NCBI RefSeq assembly: GCF_004923295.1 | Contig: NZ_CP039635.1 | Span: forward strand, 330,501 to 394,500 | Direction of reading: 5' to 3' | Length of the DNA: 64,000 bases | DNA from: Azospirillum sp. TSH100 | Lineage (GTDB): Bacteria > Pseudomonadota > Alphaproteobacteria > Azospirillales > Azospirillaceae | Shown here: positions 8,400-17,703 of the stretch, in pieces | How positions within the stretch are numbered: position 1 is the first letter of the stretch | Layout of the letters: every line of letters begins with the position of its first letter | Made by a program: the position numbers and the translations under genes | Notes under the pieces: generated by a model | Seen by the model: the letters and a program-made list of their open reading frames with translations, nothing else | Database searches by the model: none | What the model was told of the DNA's origin: nothing

Positions 8400-9023
8400 G
8401 TGACCGCGCCGTTCATCCTCTATGGCAATGTGAATTCCCAGCCTGCGACCCGCATCGCGCTGTTCTTCCGGCTGGCCGGCATCCCCTTCCAGTACCGCCA
8501 TCTCGATCTGCGCGCCGGCCAGCAGAAGTCGCCGGAGTATCAGGCGATCAACCGCTTCGGCCGGGTGCCGACGCTGGTACACGGTGACCATTCGATCTCG
8601 GAATCCAGCGTGATCCTGACCTATCTGGCCGAACAAACCGGCCAGTTCGGTGGCCGCGACGAGGCCGAGAAGCTGCGCCTTGCCGAATGGCTCAGCTGGC
8701 TGGCCGACGTGCTGCTGCCGGTCCAGCGGGCGCGCGCAGTGCGCAAGTTCAACGGAGACGCCAACGCCCTGCCCTGGCTCGACGCGTCGGCGGCGAGCGG
8801 GCTGAAACTGTTCGATCAGCATCTGGCCGGTCACAGCTACGTCCAGAGCGAACGGCTGACCATCGCCGACATCTTCGCCTTCCCCTGGATCGACCTGCTG
8901 AGCGAATCCGCGGTCGATGAGAAGGACTATCCCAACGTGAAGGCCTGGGCGGATCGCATCCGCGCCCTGCCCGGCTACAAGCCGCAGTATGAGCTGATGC
9001 CTTCGGCGGACGCGGAGTGCTGA
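8400..9023 (+). CDS. glutathione S-transferase family protein
   Basis: 207 residues. Thioredoxin-like GST N-domain (FILYGNVNSQPATRIALFF near the start, substrate-side VPTLVHGDHSISESSVILTYL at about 60-80 with the conserved Pro-Thr/Val and Glu-Ser glutathione-binding residues), then an alpha-helical C-domain with the usual LTIADIFAFPWIDLL helix. Probably conjugates or reduces small electrophiles in the cytosol; the subclass is unclear. The GTG at 8400 has GAGGGAGA eight bases upstream; an in-frame ATG at 8382 has no comparable site. Followed by a terminator shared with the convergent ligase gene. Confidence 0.88.
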   Translation: MTAPFILYGNVNSQPATRIALFFRLAGIPFQYRHLDLRAGQQKSPEYQAINRFGRVPTLVHGDHSISESSVILTYLAEQTGQFGGRDEAEKLRLAEWLSWLADVLLPVQRARAVRKFNGDANALPWLDASAASGLKLFDQHLAGHSYVQSERLTIADIFAFPWIDLLSESAVDEKDYPNVKAWADRIRALPGYKPQYELMPSADAEC

Positions 9024-9040
9024 CGTAACGGATAGGGTGA

Positions 9041-9063
9041 TCGCGGCGGGCATCCCGCCGCGA
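9041..9063. terminator. hairpin between convergent GST and ligase genes
   Basis: Perfect 10-bp stem TCGCGGCGGG / CCCGCCGCGA with a CAT loop. There is no T tract, so termination may be inefficient or factor-aided, but the position between two stops fits a shared terminator. Confidence 0.6.
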
Positions 9064-9068
9064 CGCTC

Positions 9069-10298
9069 TCACCCCCGCGTGTCGTCGATCACCTTGCCGT
9101 CGTTGGGCAGACTGCCCGGTGCCACGAACTCCACCGCCCCCTTCAGTTTCGTCACCGACGCCAAAGTCTCGCGGATGGCGGCGGCGAGCCCCTCGCCGGT
9201 CTCCTCCGCTTCGCAACGGAGCGTCATGGTGTCGCTGGCGTCCTGACGGCCGACGACCAGACGGGCGCGGGCGAGCTGGGGATGGCGGCGCAGCACCTCC
9301 GCGACCTGGCTCGGGTGGACGAACATGCCCTTGACCTTGGTGGTCTGGTCGGCGCGGCCCATCCAGCCCTTCAGCCGCATGTTGGTCCGGCCGCAGGGGC
9401 TGGCGCCCGGCAGCACCGCCGACAGGTCGCCGGTGGCGAAACGGATCAGCGGATAGGCCGGGTTGAAGATGGTCACGACCACCTCGCCGACCTCGCCGTC
9501 GGGGACCGGGTCACCGGTGCCGGGGCGGACGATCTCGACGATGCAGCCCTCGTTCACCACCAGCCCCGAGCGCGCCGTGGTCTCATAGGCGACGATGCCG
9601 AGATCGGCGGTGCCGTAGCACTGGTAGACTTCCAGCCCGCGCGCCTCGTAGAAGGCCCGGGCGTCGGGCAGATAGGGACCGCCCGACACGCTGGCGATGC
9701 GGATCGACGACACGTCCAGCCCCAGCGCGTCGCCCTTCTCCAGGATGACCTTCAGGAAGTCGGGCGTGCCGATATAGCCGCGCGGCTTCAGGCTGGCGAC
9801 GACCTGGGCCTGCATCTCGGTGTTGCCGGTGCCGGCCGGGATGACGGCGCAGCCGAGGGCATGCGCGCCGGTCTCGAACATCGAGCCGGCGGGAGTCAGG
9901 TGATAGGCGAAGCAGTTGTGGGCGAGATCGCCGGCACGGAAGCCGGCGGCGAACAGCGCCCGGGCGCTGCGCCATGGGTCGGCGCCATGCGGCTCCGGAT
10001 CATGGATCGGGCCGGGCGAGGCGAAGACGCGGGCCAGCCGGCCGACCTCCATCGCCGCCAGACCGCCGAAGGGCGGGTTGGCCTGCTGGAGCGCGATCAG
10101 GTCGGCCTTGCGCGTCACCGGCAGGGTGGCGAGCGCGTTGCGGTCGTGGATCGCCGCCGGGTCGATGTCGGCCAGCAGCTTGCGGAAATAGGGGGCCGCG
10201 TCCCTGGCATGGTGCAGATGGGCCGGCAGCGCCGCGAACTGCTCGGCATCGCGCCGGTCGGAGGAACGGGTTTCAAGGTCGTCGTAGAAATCGGTCAT
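9069..10298 (-). CDS. phenylacetate-CoA ligase-like (PaaK-like) adenylate-forming enzyme
   Basis: 409-residue ANL-superfamily acyl-CoA ligase, last gene of the leftward liv operon. Visible motifs: YGTADLG (adenylation motif A5 equivalent), FATGDLS (A7), GRADQTTKVKG (A8 hinge) and a C-terminal lysine in LPNDGKVIDD (A10). The phosphate loop is not canonical: it reads FASPGPIHDPEPHGAD rather than SSGTTGxPK, a variant I know from PaaK-like proteins encoded beside branched-chain-type ABC transporters. Likely role: CoA activation of a carboxylic acid imported by the transporter, but the substrate is unknown. ATG at 10298 chosen over an upstream in-frame start because the domain begins directly after it; GGACGAG precedes it. 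Confidence 0.82.
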   Translation of the reverse strand: MTDFYDDLETRSSDRRDAEQFAALPAHLHHARDAAPYFRKLLADIDPAAIHDRNALATLPVTRKADLIALQQANPPFGGLAAMEVGRLARVFASPGPIHDPEPHGADPWRSARALFAAGFRAGDLAHNCFAYHLTPAGSMFETGAHALGCAVIPAGTGNTEMQAQVVASLKPRGYIGTPDFLKVILEKGDALGLDVSSIRIASVSGGPYLPDARAFYEARGLEVYQCYGTADLGIVAYETTARSGLVVNEGCIVEIVRPGTGDPVPDGEVGEVVVTIFNPAYPLIRFATGDLSAVLPGASPCGRTNMRLKGWMGRADQTTKVKGMFVHPSQVAEVLRRHPQLARARLVVGRQDASDTMTLRCEAEETGEGLAAAIRETLASVTKLKGAVEFVAPGSLPNDGKVIDDTRG

Positions 10299-10383
10299 GG
10301 TCGCTCGTCCGTTCAGGGGTCGGCCGATCAGGTGGCGGTATCGGCGGCGCGGGCATCGCAAAAAGGACGCCCCGCCACCCCCC

Positions 10384-11238
10384 TCAAATCCAGCGCTTGC
10401 GGCGCTTAAAGCTCTTCAGGTTCTTGAAGCTCTTGCGCTCTTCATTGCCGCCGCCGAGGTAGAATTCCTTCACGTCCTCGTTGTTGCGCAGCTCTTCGGC
10501 GGTGCCGTCCAGCACGACCTTGCCGTTCTCCATGATGTAGCCGCGGGTCGCGGCCTGGAGCGCCATGCGGGCGTTCTGCTCCACCAGCAGGATGGTGACG
10601 CCAAGATCCTTGTTGATCTGCTGGACGATGCTGAACACCTCCTTCACCATCAGCGGCGACAGGCCCATGCTGGGCTCATCCATCAGGATCAGCTTCGGCC
10701 GTGCCATCATCGCGCGGCCGATCGCCAGCATCTGCTGCTCGCCGCCGGACAGGTAGCCGGCGAGGCCGGTGCGCTCCTTCAGCCGGGGGAAATAGCTGAA
10801 GACCATGTCCAGGTCGTCCTTCACCCCGTTGTCGCGGCGGGTGTAGGCGCCGAGACGCAGATTTTCCAGGCAGGTCATATCGGCGATGATGCGCCGGCCC
10901 TCCATCACCTGGAAGATGCCCTTGCGGACGATCTGGTCGGGGTCAATGCCGTTGATGCGCTCGCCGTTGAAGGTGATGTCGCCGCGGGTGACTTCGCCGT
11001 CCTCGGTCTTCAACAGGCCGGAGATCGCCTTCAGCGTCGTCGACTTGCCGGCGCCGTTGGCGCCCAGCAGGGCCACGATCTCACCCTCGGGCACCTCCAG
11101 GCTGAGGCCGCGGAGCACGAGGATCACGTCGTTGTAGACGACCTCGATGTTGTTGACGGACAGCATCATCCGCTTCGCAGCCGTGACGGGCGGTGCGACT
11201 GGAGCGTTGGTCGAAGCGGCCGTGGCGGTGTTCAGCAT
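10384..11238 (-). CDS. livF: branched-chain-amino-acid-type ABC transporter ATPase LivF
   Basis: Cytoplasmic ATPase subunit, 284 residues. Walker A GANGAGKST, signature LSGGEQQ, Walker B LILMDEPS, followed by the LivF-like MVKEVFSIVQ segment and a strongly basic C-terminal tail (SFKNLKSFKRRKR) typical of this subfamily in alphaproteobacteria. The 20-residue N-terminal extension before MMLSVNNIEVVY may mean the true start is one of the internal ATGs. It would pair with LivG encoded at 16.7-17.6 kb in the same operon. Confidence 0.93.
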   Translation of the reverse strand: MLNTATAASTNAPVAPPVTAAKRMMLSVNNIEVVYNDVILVLRGLSLEVPEGEIVALLGANGAGKSTTLKAISGLLKTEDGEVTRGDITFNGERINGIDPDQIVRKGIFQVMEGRRIIADMTCLENLRLGAYTRRDNGVKDDLDMVFSYFPRLKERTGLAGYLSGGEQQMLAIGRAMMARPKLILMDEPSMGLSPLMVKEVFSIVQQINKDLGVTILLVEQNARMALQAATRGYIMENGKVVLDGTAEELRNNEDVKEFYLGGGNEERKSFKNLKSFKRRKRWI

Positions 11239-11282
11239 GCGGCACCTGAGCTTTTCGGAAGATGACCGGTCGAAAGAAAGGA

Positions 11283-11313
11283 GGCGCCCCCGCCGATACG
11301 GGACGGAGGCGCC
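11283..11313 (-). terminator. imperfect hairpin after livK (possible attenuator)
   Basis: GGCGCC at both ends with an inner CCCG/CGGG pairing, in the gap between livK and livF and without a T tract. Such structures often raise binding-protein mRNA above that of the downstream genes; that role is inference here. Confidence 0.35.
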
Positions 11314-11327
11314 GCGTGCTTAGGGGC

Positions 11328-12620
11328 TTACCAGCCCAGCCATTCCGGCTTGCGCGGGACGTCGACGGTGGTCAGCTTCTCCAGCTTGATGGTGCCGGCA
11401 TTGACCAGATCGGCGACGCTGGCGCCGGTGTCGCCCGTAACCTGCGCACGGTAGATGTTGACCGCCGTCATGCCACGGTGGTCGCTGTCGGTCCAGGTCG
11501 AGGGGACACAGACGCCCTCCAGCCCGGCCGGGACCCAATCCTTCTTCTGGTACATCGCCTTGCGGATGTTCGGGCCGGTGACGCCGCCGTTCTTCGACGC
11601 CCAGTCCATCGCCTCCTTCATGTAGAAGGCGGTGCAGACGCCAGCCATGTAATGCACCGGACGATAGGCGTTGCCCGACGCGTCGGAGATCTTGGAGATG
11701 TCCTTCAGCGTCTTCATGCCCGGCACTTCGGCATTCCAGGTCACCGCGGTGCGCATCGGGAACACCACGCCGTTGGCGGCCGAGCCGGCGGCCTTGGCGG
11801 CGTTCTCGTCCATGCCCCAGACATTGCCCATGAACTGCACCTTGGCGCCGACCGTCTGGCAGGCCTTCAGCACCGAGATGTTGGACCCGGCGGTATTGCC
11901 GAGATAGGCATAGTTGGCGCCGGCCTCCTTCAGGGTCAGGCACTGGGCGGTGTAGTCGCCGGGGGTCAGCGCGAACTGCACGGCCGGCAGGACGTCAAAG
12001 CCCAGCTCCTTGGCCAGCTGCTCGCCGGCATCCTTGGGCGCGTTGGGATAGGGGTGGTTGGCGCCCATGTGGACGTATTTCGGCTTGCCCTGGCCGCCCT
12101 GCTTCTTCCAGTCCTCCGCCGCCCACATCAGCATGCCGCGCAGCGCGTCGGAATAGGAGGGACCATAGAAGAAGTTGTAGGGCGCCGGCTTGGAGCCGTG
12201 CGGGCCCTTGCCGGTCGGGTCGGTCAGGTGGCCGGAATAGGAACCGGAATAGGCCGGGATCTCGTCCTTGCCGACGAAGCCGGTCAGCGCCTCGGTATCG
12301 GCGGTGCCCCAGCCCTGGAGCGCCGCGATCTTGTCGCTGCCCGACGACCATTTCTTGTACTGGCTGATGGCGCGCGGCGCCTGATAGCCGTAGTCGACGG
12401 TGTCGACCGCCAGCTTGGTGCCGTTGATGCCGCCCTTGGAGTTGATGTAGGCCAGCGCGTCCGCGACGCCCTGCGCGTAGGGCACGCCGACGTCCGAGGT
12501 GGCGCCGGACTGGTCCGCCAGATGGCCGACCGGGATGTCGGCATAAGCGGTGGCGGAGGTCGCCAGCAGGAGGGCCCCGGTAATGGCCGAAGTCGCGAAG
12601 AGCGCGGTCTTGATCGACAT
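11328..12620 (-). CDS. periplasmic substrate-binding protein of liv-type ABC transporter
   Basis: 430 residues. Sec signal peptide MSIKTALFATSAITGALLLA... with cleavage near AYA-DIPVG, then a Leu/Ile/Val-binding-protein fold (peripla_BP type 1): DQSGATSDVGVPYAQGVADA near the N-terminus and YNFFYGPSYSDALRG in the centre. The ATG at 12620 follows GGGGAG by about 11 bases. The ligand is not necessarily an amino acid: the operon also encodes two acyl-CoA ligases, which suggests a carboxylic acid. Two copies of the liv system exist in this window; this one has the larger binding protein. Confidence 0.9.
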   Translation of the reverse strand: MSIKTALFATSAITGALLLATSATAYADIPVGHLADQSGATSDVGVPYAQGVADALAYINSKGGINGTKLAVDTVDYGYQAPRAISQYKKWSSGSDKIAALQGWGTADTEALTGFVGKDEIPAYSGSYSGHLTDPTGKGPHGSKPAPYNFFYGPSYSDALRGMLMWAAEDWKKQGGQGKPKYVHMGANHPYPNAPKDAGEQLAKELGFDVLPAVQFALTPGDYTAQCLTLKEAGANYAYLGNTAGSNISVLKACQTVGAKVQFMGNVWGMDENAAKAAGSAANGVVFPMRTAVTWNAEVPGMKTLKDISKISDASGNAYRPVHYMAGVCTAFYMKEAMDWASKNGGVTGPNIRKAMYQKKDWVPAGLEGVCVPSTWTDSDHRGMTAVNIYRAQVTGDTGASVADLVNAGTIKLEKLTTVDVPRKPEWLGW

Positions 12621-12673
12621 GGTGCGTTTACTCCCCAGTCTGTTCTGTTTGTTGATCGGCAAAAGCGTACGCA

Positions 12674-13747
12674 TCAGTGCGAGAAGGGATAGAGCTTCCA
12701 GTAGGCCTTGATCTGCTTCCAGCGGTGGGCCAGCCCGTCGGGCTCGAACACCAGGAACAGGATGATGACGAGGCCGATCGACATCTCGCGCAGGAAGGCG
12801 ATGTTGTCCTTCAGGTTCAGCGCGGTATCGAGCGCGGTACCGCTCACCAGCTTGGTAAGCGCCTGCATCGCTTCGGGCAGGAAGACCATGAAGGCGGTGC
12901 CCATCAGCGTGCCCATGATCGAGCCCAGCCCGCCGATGATGATCATGCCCAGGAACTGGATCGAGAAGAGGATGGTGAAGCCCTCGACCGACACGAACTG
13001 GAGATAGTGGGCGTACAGCGCGCCGCCGATGCCGGCATAGAAGGCGGAGATGCCGAAGGACATCGTCCGGTACTTCGTCAGGTTGATGCCCATGATCTCG
13101 GCGGACAGATAATGGTCGCGCACCGCCACCAGGGCACGGCCGTCGCGGGTCCGCATCAGGTTGGTGGCGAGGATGTACATCACCACCAGCGCCACCAGCG
13201 CCACGTAGAAGAAGCGCTCGTCGGTGTCGAAGGCGAAGCCGAACAGGGTCAGCGGCTCGGCAATGGTGCCGGCGGTGCCGCCGGTGAACCAGTCGGCGCG
13301 GGCGAAGAAGTCCTGCAGGATGTACTGCGCCGCCAGCGTGGCGATGGCGAGATACAGGCCCTTCAGCCGCGCCGCCGGCATGCCGAACAGCAGCCCGACC
13401 AGCGTGGTGACGACGCCGGCCAGCGGGATGGCCAGCGCAACCGGAACGCCCAGGCTGTTGCTGAGCCAGGCGGAGGCGAAGGCGCCGAAACCGAAGAAGG
13501 CGGAATGGCCGATGGAGATCTGACCGGTGAAGCCGACCAGGATGTTGAGGCCGAGGGCGGCGATTCCGAGATAGCCGATCTGGATCAGCAGGCTGAGCCA
13601 GTAGCGGTCCATGAAGGCCGGACAGGCCAGCAGCAGGACCACGCCCAGGATCGCGAAGTTGCGGCTGGTCCTGGTCGGGAAGATGGTGGTGTCGGACCCG
13701 TAGGACGTCTTGTAATCGCCGCTCGGGATGATGCTGACGGATGCCAT
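12674..13747 (-). CDS. livM: ABC transporter permease LivM
   Basis: 357-residue inner-membrane permease with about 8-10 hydrophobic helices and the LivM signature region GLNILVGFTGQISIGHSAFFG. The N-terminal 30 residues are polar and cytoplasmic. The gene starts 7 bases after the livH stop behind GTGAGGCCCCC, so the two permeases are probably translated together. Forms the heterodimeric channel with LivH. Confidence 0.94.
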   Translation of the reverse strand: MASVSIIPSGDYKTSYGSDTTIFPTRTSRNFAILGVVLLLACPAFMDRYWLSLLIQIGYLGIAALGLNILVGFTGQISIGHSAFFGFGAFASAWLSNSLGVPVALAIPLAGVVTTLVGLLFGMPAARLKGLYLAIATLAAQYILQDFFARADWFTGGTAGTIAEPLTLFGFAFDTDERFFYVALVALVVMYILATNLMRTRDGRALVAVRDHYLSAEIMGINLTKYRTMSFGISAFYAGIGGALYAHYLQFVSVEGFTILFSIQFLGMIIIGGLGSIMGTLMGTAFMVFLPEAMQALTKLVSGTALDTALNLKDNIAFLREMSIGLVIILFLVFEPDGLAHRWKQIKAYWKLYPFSH

Positions 13748-13754
13748 GGGGGCC

Positions 13755-14642
13755 TCACACGCGCTCGATGTCTTTGGTGCCGAACAGGCCGTACGGCTTG
13801 ATCATCAGGATGGCGATCAGGACGTAGAAGGGCGCGATCTCGTACATGTTGCCCCAGTTCAGCCATTGGCTGTCCAGGTAGTGCGCCATGTTCTCCAGCA
13901 CGCCGACGATCAGGCCGCCGACCACAGCACCGATGACGCTGTCGAGACCGCCGAGGATGACCGCCGGGAACACCTTGATGCCGAAGAAGGACAGCGCCGA
14001 CGACACGCCGTTGACCACGCCCACCGTGACGCCGGCCACCGCCGACACCATGGCGGAGATCGCCCAGCTCATCGCGAACATGTGGCGGACCGAGATGCCC
14101 AGCGACTGCGCCACCTGCTGGTCGAAGGCGGTGGCCCGCATGGCGAGGCCGACCCGCGAGTATTTGAAGAACCAGCCGAAGCCCGCCATGATCAGGATCG
14201 AGATGACCAGCGACATGACGTAGACGGTCTGAACCTCCAGCCCGAACAGGTTCATGGTTGGGCTGGCGAAGATCGGCGGGAAGGGCTTGGCGAAGACGCC
14301 GAACATCCACTTCATCGCCGCCTGGAAGACGATCGACAGGCCGATCGTCACCATGATGACGGAGATGATCGGCTCGCCGATCATCGGCCGCAGCACGACG
14401 ATCTGCAAGATGACGCCGAAGGCCAGCATGAAGGCCAGCGTGATCGGGAAGCCGATCCAGAAGGGCAGCTGCCAGCTGGTCAGCAGCCACCAGCAGGTCC
14501 AGGCGCCGATCAGCAGGAATTCGCCCTGCGCGAAGTTGACGATGCGGCTGGCCTTGTAGATCAGCACGAAGGACATGGCGACCACGCCATACAGCGCGCC
14601 GACGATCAGGCCGTTGACGAGAAGCTGAAACAGAAGGGTCAT
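13755..14642 (-). CDS. livH: ABC transporter permease LivH
   Basis: 295-residue permease. Typical opening LLFQLLVNGLIVGALYGVVA and the LivH motif IYKASRIVNFAQGEFLLIGA, followed by multiple TM helices and the EAA-like loop near GIKVFPAVILGGLDSVIGAV. First of the permease/binding-protein block; separated from the upstream synthetase gene by 159 bases containing a large repeat element. Confidence 0.94.
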   Translation of the reverse strand: MTLLFQLLVNGLIVGALYGVVAMSFVLIYKASRIVNFAQGEFLLIGAWTCWWLLTSWQLPFWIGFPITLAFMLAFGVILQIVVLRPMIGEPIISVIMVTIGLSIVFQAAMKWMFGVFAKPFPPIFASPTMNLFGLEVQTVYVMSLVISILIMAGFGWFFKYSRVGLAMRATAFDQQVAQSLGISVRHMFAMSWAISAMVSAVAGVTVGVVNGVSSALSFFGIKVFPAVILGGLDSVIGAVVGGLIVGVLENMAHYLDSQWLNWGNMYEIAPFYVLIAILMIKPYGLFGTKDIERV

Positions 14643-14674
14643 GGCGTGGCCTCGCCCGTGAATTTCATGCGGTT

Positions 14675-14778
14675 CCCTCTCCCCCCCGGGGAGAGGGTTA
14701 GGGTGAGGGGGACGCGTGGCGAGGAGCGTCCGGCGGACGGATCCCCCTCACCCATCCTCTCCCCGGGGGGGAGAGGGG
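14675..14778. repeat. composite palindromic intergenic repeat (REP-like)
   Basis: Left palindrome CCCTCTCCCC-CCC-GGGGAGAGGG (14675-14697) and right palindrome around CCTCTCCCC GGGGGGG GAGAGG (14756-14778) are joined by GGGTGAGGGGG (14701-14711) and its exact complement CCCCCTCACCC (14743-14753). The whole can fold into one large cruciform or three hairpins. A shorter unit with the same CCCTCTCCC/GGGAGAGGG core lies at 34570-34594, so this is a dispersed family. It lies between two genes of one operon and may act as a transcript stabiliser or partial terminator. Confidence 0.8.
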
Positions 14779-14801
14779 CTATTCTTGTCTGCATGGGCCG
14801 A

Positions 14802-16742
14802 TCACGCCGCAACCGGCTGCCGCGGCGCCTTGGCGGCGGGGGCCAGATCGATGACGGTCAGCGTCGTGCGGATGCGCTGCTTGGTGCCGTCCTGGAAGGC
14901 GATCGTGGTGTCCACGTCGATCTTCGGCTGGCCGGCATAGATGCTGTCGATGATGGTGCCGTACTTTTCGGCGATGACGCCGCGGCGCACCTTGCGGGTG
15001 CGGGTCAGCTCGCCGTCGTCGGCGTCCAGTTCCTTGTAGAGCAGCAGGAACTTGGAGATGCGCTGGTAATCCGGCAGCGTCTGGTTCACCCGCTCCACCT
15101 CCGCCCGCAGCAGGTCGTAGACCTCCTGCTTCGACGACAGGTCGGAGTATGTCGTAAACGCGATGCGGTTCTTCTCCGCCCATTTCGACACGATGGGGAA
15201 GCGGATGCAGATGATTGCCGACAGATAGTCGCGCTTGTCGCCCAGGATCACCGCCTCGGCCACGTAGGGGCTGAACTTCAGCTTGTTCTCGATGTATTGC
15301 GGGCTGAAGCGGTCGCCCCCGGCGGTGGTGGCGATGTCCTTGATGCGGTCGATGATGACCAGATGGCCCTTCTTGTCGAAGAAGCCGGCGTCGCCGGTGT
15401 GCATCCAGCCGTCGCGCATGTCGGCGACGGTCGCCTTCTCGTTCCGGTAATAGCCGGCGAACATGTTGGGGTGGCGGGTGACGATCTCGCCGACGCCGTT
15501 GTGGTCGGGGTCGATCACCTTCACCTCGATGCCGCTGTCGAACGGCACGCCGACCGTGTCGAAATCCACGTCGGTGCCGCGATGGACGGTGTAGGCGCCC
15601 ATCGTCTCGGTCTGGCCGTAGATCTGGCGAAGCGGCACGCCCAGCGCCTGGAAGAACTTGAAGGTGTCGGGGCCGAGAGCCGCACCGCCGGTCGCCGCCG
15701 ATTTCAGGTTGGTGAAACCGAGCCGGTCGCGCAGCGCCTTGAACAGGATGGCGTCGGCCATCGCCGACCGCTCCCCTTTCGCCAGCGCCTCCAGCCCCAG
15801 CTTCATGCCGAGATCGTACATCTTCTGTTTGAAAGGCGAGGCGTCCATCATGCGGGCGCGCACGTCGGCAGCGATCTGCTCCCACAGGCGCGGGGCGAAC
15901 AGCACGAAGGTCGGCCCGATCTCGCGGAAGTCGTGCATCATCGTCTCGGCTTCCTCGACGAAGTTCACGCGCATCCGCGACACCATGCCCATGCCGACCG
16001 CATAGACCTGCTCCATGATCCAGGACAGCGGCAGGACGGAGACATACTCGTCCTCCGGCCCCTTGGGATCGGCGGACAGGTAGCTGGCGACATGGCGGAT
16101 CAGCCGCCCGGCCGGCAGCATCGCCATCTTCGGATTCGATGTGGTGCCCGATGTGGTGCAGAGGATGGCGACCTCGTCACCCCTGGTCGCCGCGACCATG
16201 CGGTCATAGAGGTCGGGCTGCTGCGCATGCAGCGCCTCGCCCATCGCCACCAGATCGGTGACCGGCATCAGGCGGGGATCATGATATTTGCGCATGCCGC
16301 GCGGGTCGGAATAGATGATGTGCTGCAGGGTCGGCAGCCGGTCGGCGAGGTTCAGCAGCTTGTCGACCTGCTCCTCGTCCTCGGCGAACACCACCTTCAC
16401 GTCGGCATAGGTGATGAGGTACGCGACCTCCTCGTCCAGCGCGTCGCGGTAGATGCCCAGGCTGTAGCCGCGCACCGCATGGGTGGCGATCTCGCCCATC
16501 ACCCAGTCGGGACGGTTGTCGCCGAGAAGCCCGACCACCTCGCCCGGCACGACGCCGAGCTTGGTCATGCCGAGCGCGAAGGCGCGGACGCGGGCATGGA
16601 CCTGGCTCCAGGTGAAGGTGCGCCAGATGCCGAAATCCTTCTCGCGCATGGCGATGTCGACACCATGCTCGCGGGCGTGCAGGGCCAGCAGCTTCGGCAG
16701 GGTGTCGTTGATGGCCAGATCGGGAAGAGTAGAAGCGGACAT
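14802..16742 (-). CDS. long-chain acyl-CoA synthetase (AMP-forming)
   Basis: 646-residue ANL enzyme of the long-chain/bubblegum-like type. Motifs are intact: A3 TTSGTTSNPKMAM, A5 YGQTETMG, A7 MHTGD, A8 DRIKD, and a basic LTRTRKVRRGVI at the C-terminal end. Should activate a fatty or arylalkanoic acid to its CoA thioester in the cytosol or at the membrane. The ATG at 16742 overlaps the livG stop (TGATG) with AAGGAGG in front; a GTG one codon earlier is also possible. Second gene of the operon, between livG and livH, a location I know for this enzyme type in Rhodospirillales. Confidence 0.92.
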   Translation of the reverse strand: MSASTLPDLAINDTLPKLLALHAREHGVDIAMREKDFGIWRTFTWSQVHARVRAFALGMTKLGVVPGEVVGLLGDNRPDWVMGEIATHAVRGYSLGIYRDALDEEVAYLITYADVKVVFAEDEEQVDKLLNLADRLPTLQHIIYSDPRGMRKYHDPRLMPVTDLVAMGEALHAQQPDLYDRMVAATRGDEVAILCTTSGTTSNPKMAMLPAGRLIRHVASYLSADPKGPEDEYVSVLPLSWIMEQVYAVGMGMVSRMRVNFVEEAETMMHDFREIGPTFVLFAPRLWEQIAADVRARMMDASPFKQKMYDLGMKLGLEALAKGERSAMADAILFKALRDRLGFTNLKSAATGGAALGPDTFKFFQALGVPLRQIYGQTETMGAYTVHRGTDVDFDTVGVPFDSGIEVKVIDPDHNGVGEIVTRHPNMFAGYYRNEKATVADMRDGWMHTGDAGFFDKKGHLVIIDRIKDIATTAGGDRFSPQYIENKLKFSPYVAEAVILGDKRDYLSAIICIRFPIVSKWAEKNRIAFTTYSDLSSKQEVYDLLRAEVERVNQTLPDYQRISKFLLLYKELDADDGELTRTRKVRRGVIAEKYGTIIDSIYAGQPKIDVDTTIAFQDGTKQRIRTTLTVIDLAPAAKAPRQPVAA

Positions 16743-17638
16743 CACGCGACCTCCTTGCGGGCCGGCGGAATGGCGGCGGCCGGGGCATCCTCCTCGTCAT
16801 CCTCGCCCAGATAGGCGCGGCGGACACGGGGATCGGCCAGGACCTCCTCCGGCTTGCCTTCGGCGATCTTCTTGCCGAATTCCAGCACCATCACCCGGTG
16901 TGAGATGTCCATGACCACGCCCATGTCGTGCTCGATCATGACCACAGTCATGCCGAACTCCTCGTTCAGGTCGACGATGTAACGGGCCATGTCCTCCTTC
17001 TCTTCCAGGTTCATGCCGGCCATCGGCTCGTCCAGCAGGATCAGGTCCGGCTTCAGCGCGATGGCACGGGCCAGCTCCACCCGCTTGCGCAGGCCGTAGG
17101 ACAGGGTGCCGGCGGTCGCCTTGCGCACATGCTGGATTTCGAGGAAGTCGATGATCTCCTCGACCTCGCGGCGGTGAGCCAGTTCCTCCTTGCGCGCGCC
17201 GGTCAGCCAGTAGAGCGATCCGGTCAGGAAGTTGTTCTTCAGCAGGTGGTGGCGGCCGACCATGATGTTGTCGAGCACGGTCATGTGCCCGAACAGCGCC
17301 AGATTCTGGAAGGTACGGCCGATGCCGAGCGAGGCGCGATGGTTCGGGGTCATCCCCGTCACGTCGCGGCCCTTGAAATAGACCTTGCCGTCGGTCGGTC
17401 GGTAGCGGCCGGAGATGCAGTTGACCATCGAGGTCTTGCCGGCCCCGTTGGGACCGATGATCGAGAACAACTCGCCCTTACGGATGCCGAAACTGACGTC
17501 GGTCAGCGCATGGACGCCCCCGAAGCGCAGATTGACGCCCCGAGCCTCGAAGATGGTCTCCGCCTGGGTTGCGGGCGAATTTTGGCCACGGGAATTTTGG
17601 CCAGGGCCGGGGTGTGGTGCGACGGGCGCGCCGGACAT
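16742..17638 (-). CDS. livG: ABC transporter ATPase LivG, first gene of the leftward operon
   Basis: 298 residues. Walker A GPNGAGKTS, signature LSYGLRKRVELARA, Walker B LILLDEPMAG and the LivG-type insertion after Q-loop (LFGHMTVLDNIMVGRHHLL). A 30-residue Gly/Pro/Gln-rich N-terminal extension precedes the domain; the ATG at 17638 has an excellent GGAGGAGG site, so the extension is probably real. The promoter must lie in 17639-17826, where a 17-bp palindrome is centred 74 bases upstream of this ATG. Confidence 0.94.
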   Translation of the reverse strand: MSGAPVAPHPGPGQNSRGQNSPATQAETIFEARGVNLRFGGVHALTDVSFGIRKGELFSIIGPNGAGKTSMVNCISGRYRPTDGKVYFKGRDVTGMTPNHRASLGIGRTFQNLALFGHMTVLDNIMVGRHHLLKNNFLTGSLYWLTGARKEELAHRREVEEIIDFLEIQHVRKATAGTLSYGLRKRVELARAIALKPDLILLDEPMAGMNLEEKEDMARYIVDLNEEFGMTVVMIEHDMGVVMDISHRVMVLEFGKKIAEGKPEEVLADPRVRRAYLGEDDEEDAPAAAIPPARKEVA

Positions 17639-17703
17639 TTCCTCCTCCGTTGCTGTTGGTACCGCTTCTCGGGGTCACGATCCGGCTCTTTGGCGGCCGG
17701 CGT

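Noticed and set aside
13728-16814. A 1028-residue plus-strand open frame opposite livH and the acyl-CoA synthetase
   Set aside because: Antisense shadow of genuine genes; no domain pattern and no ribosome binding site.
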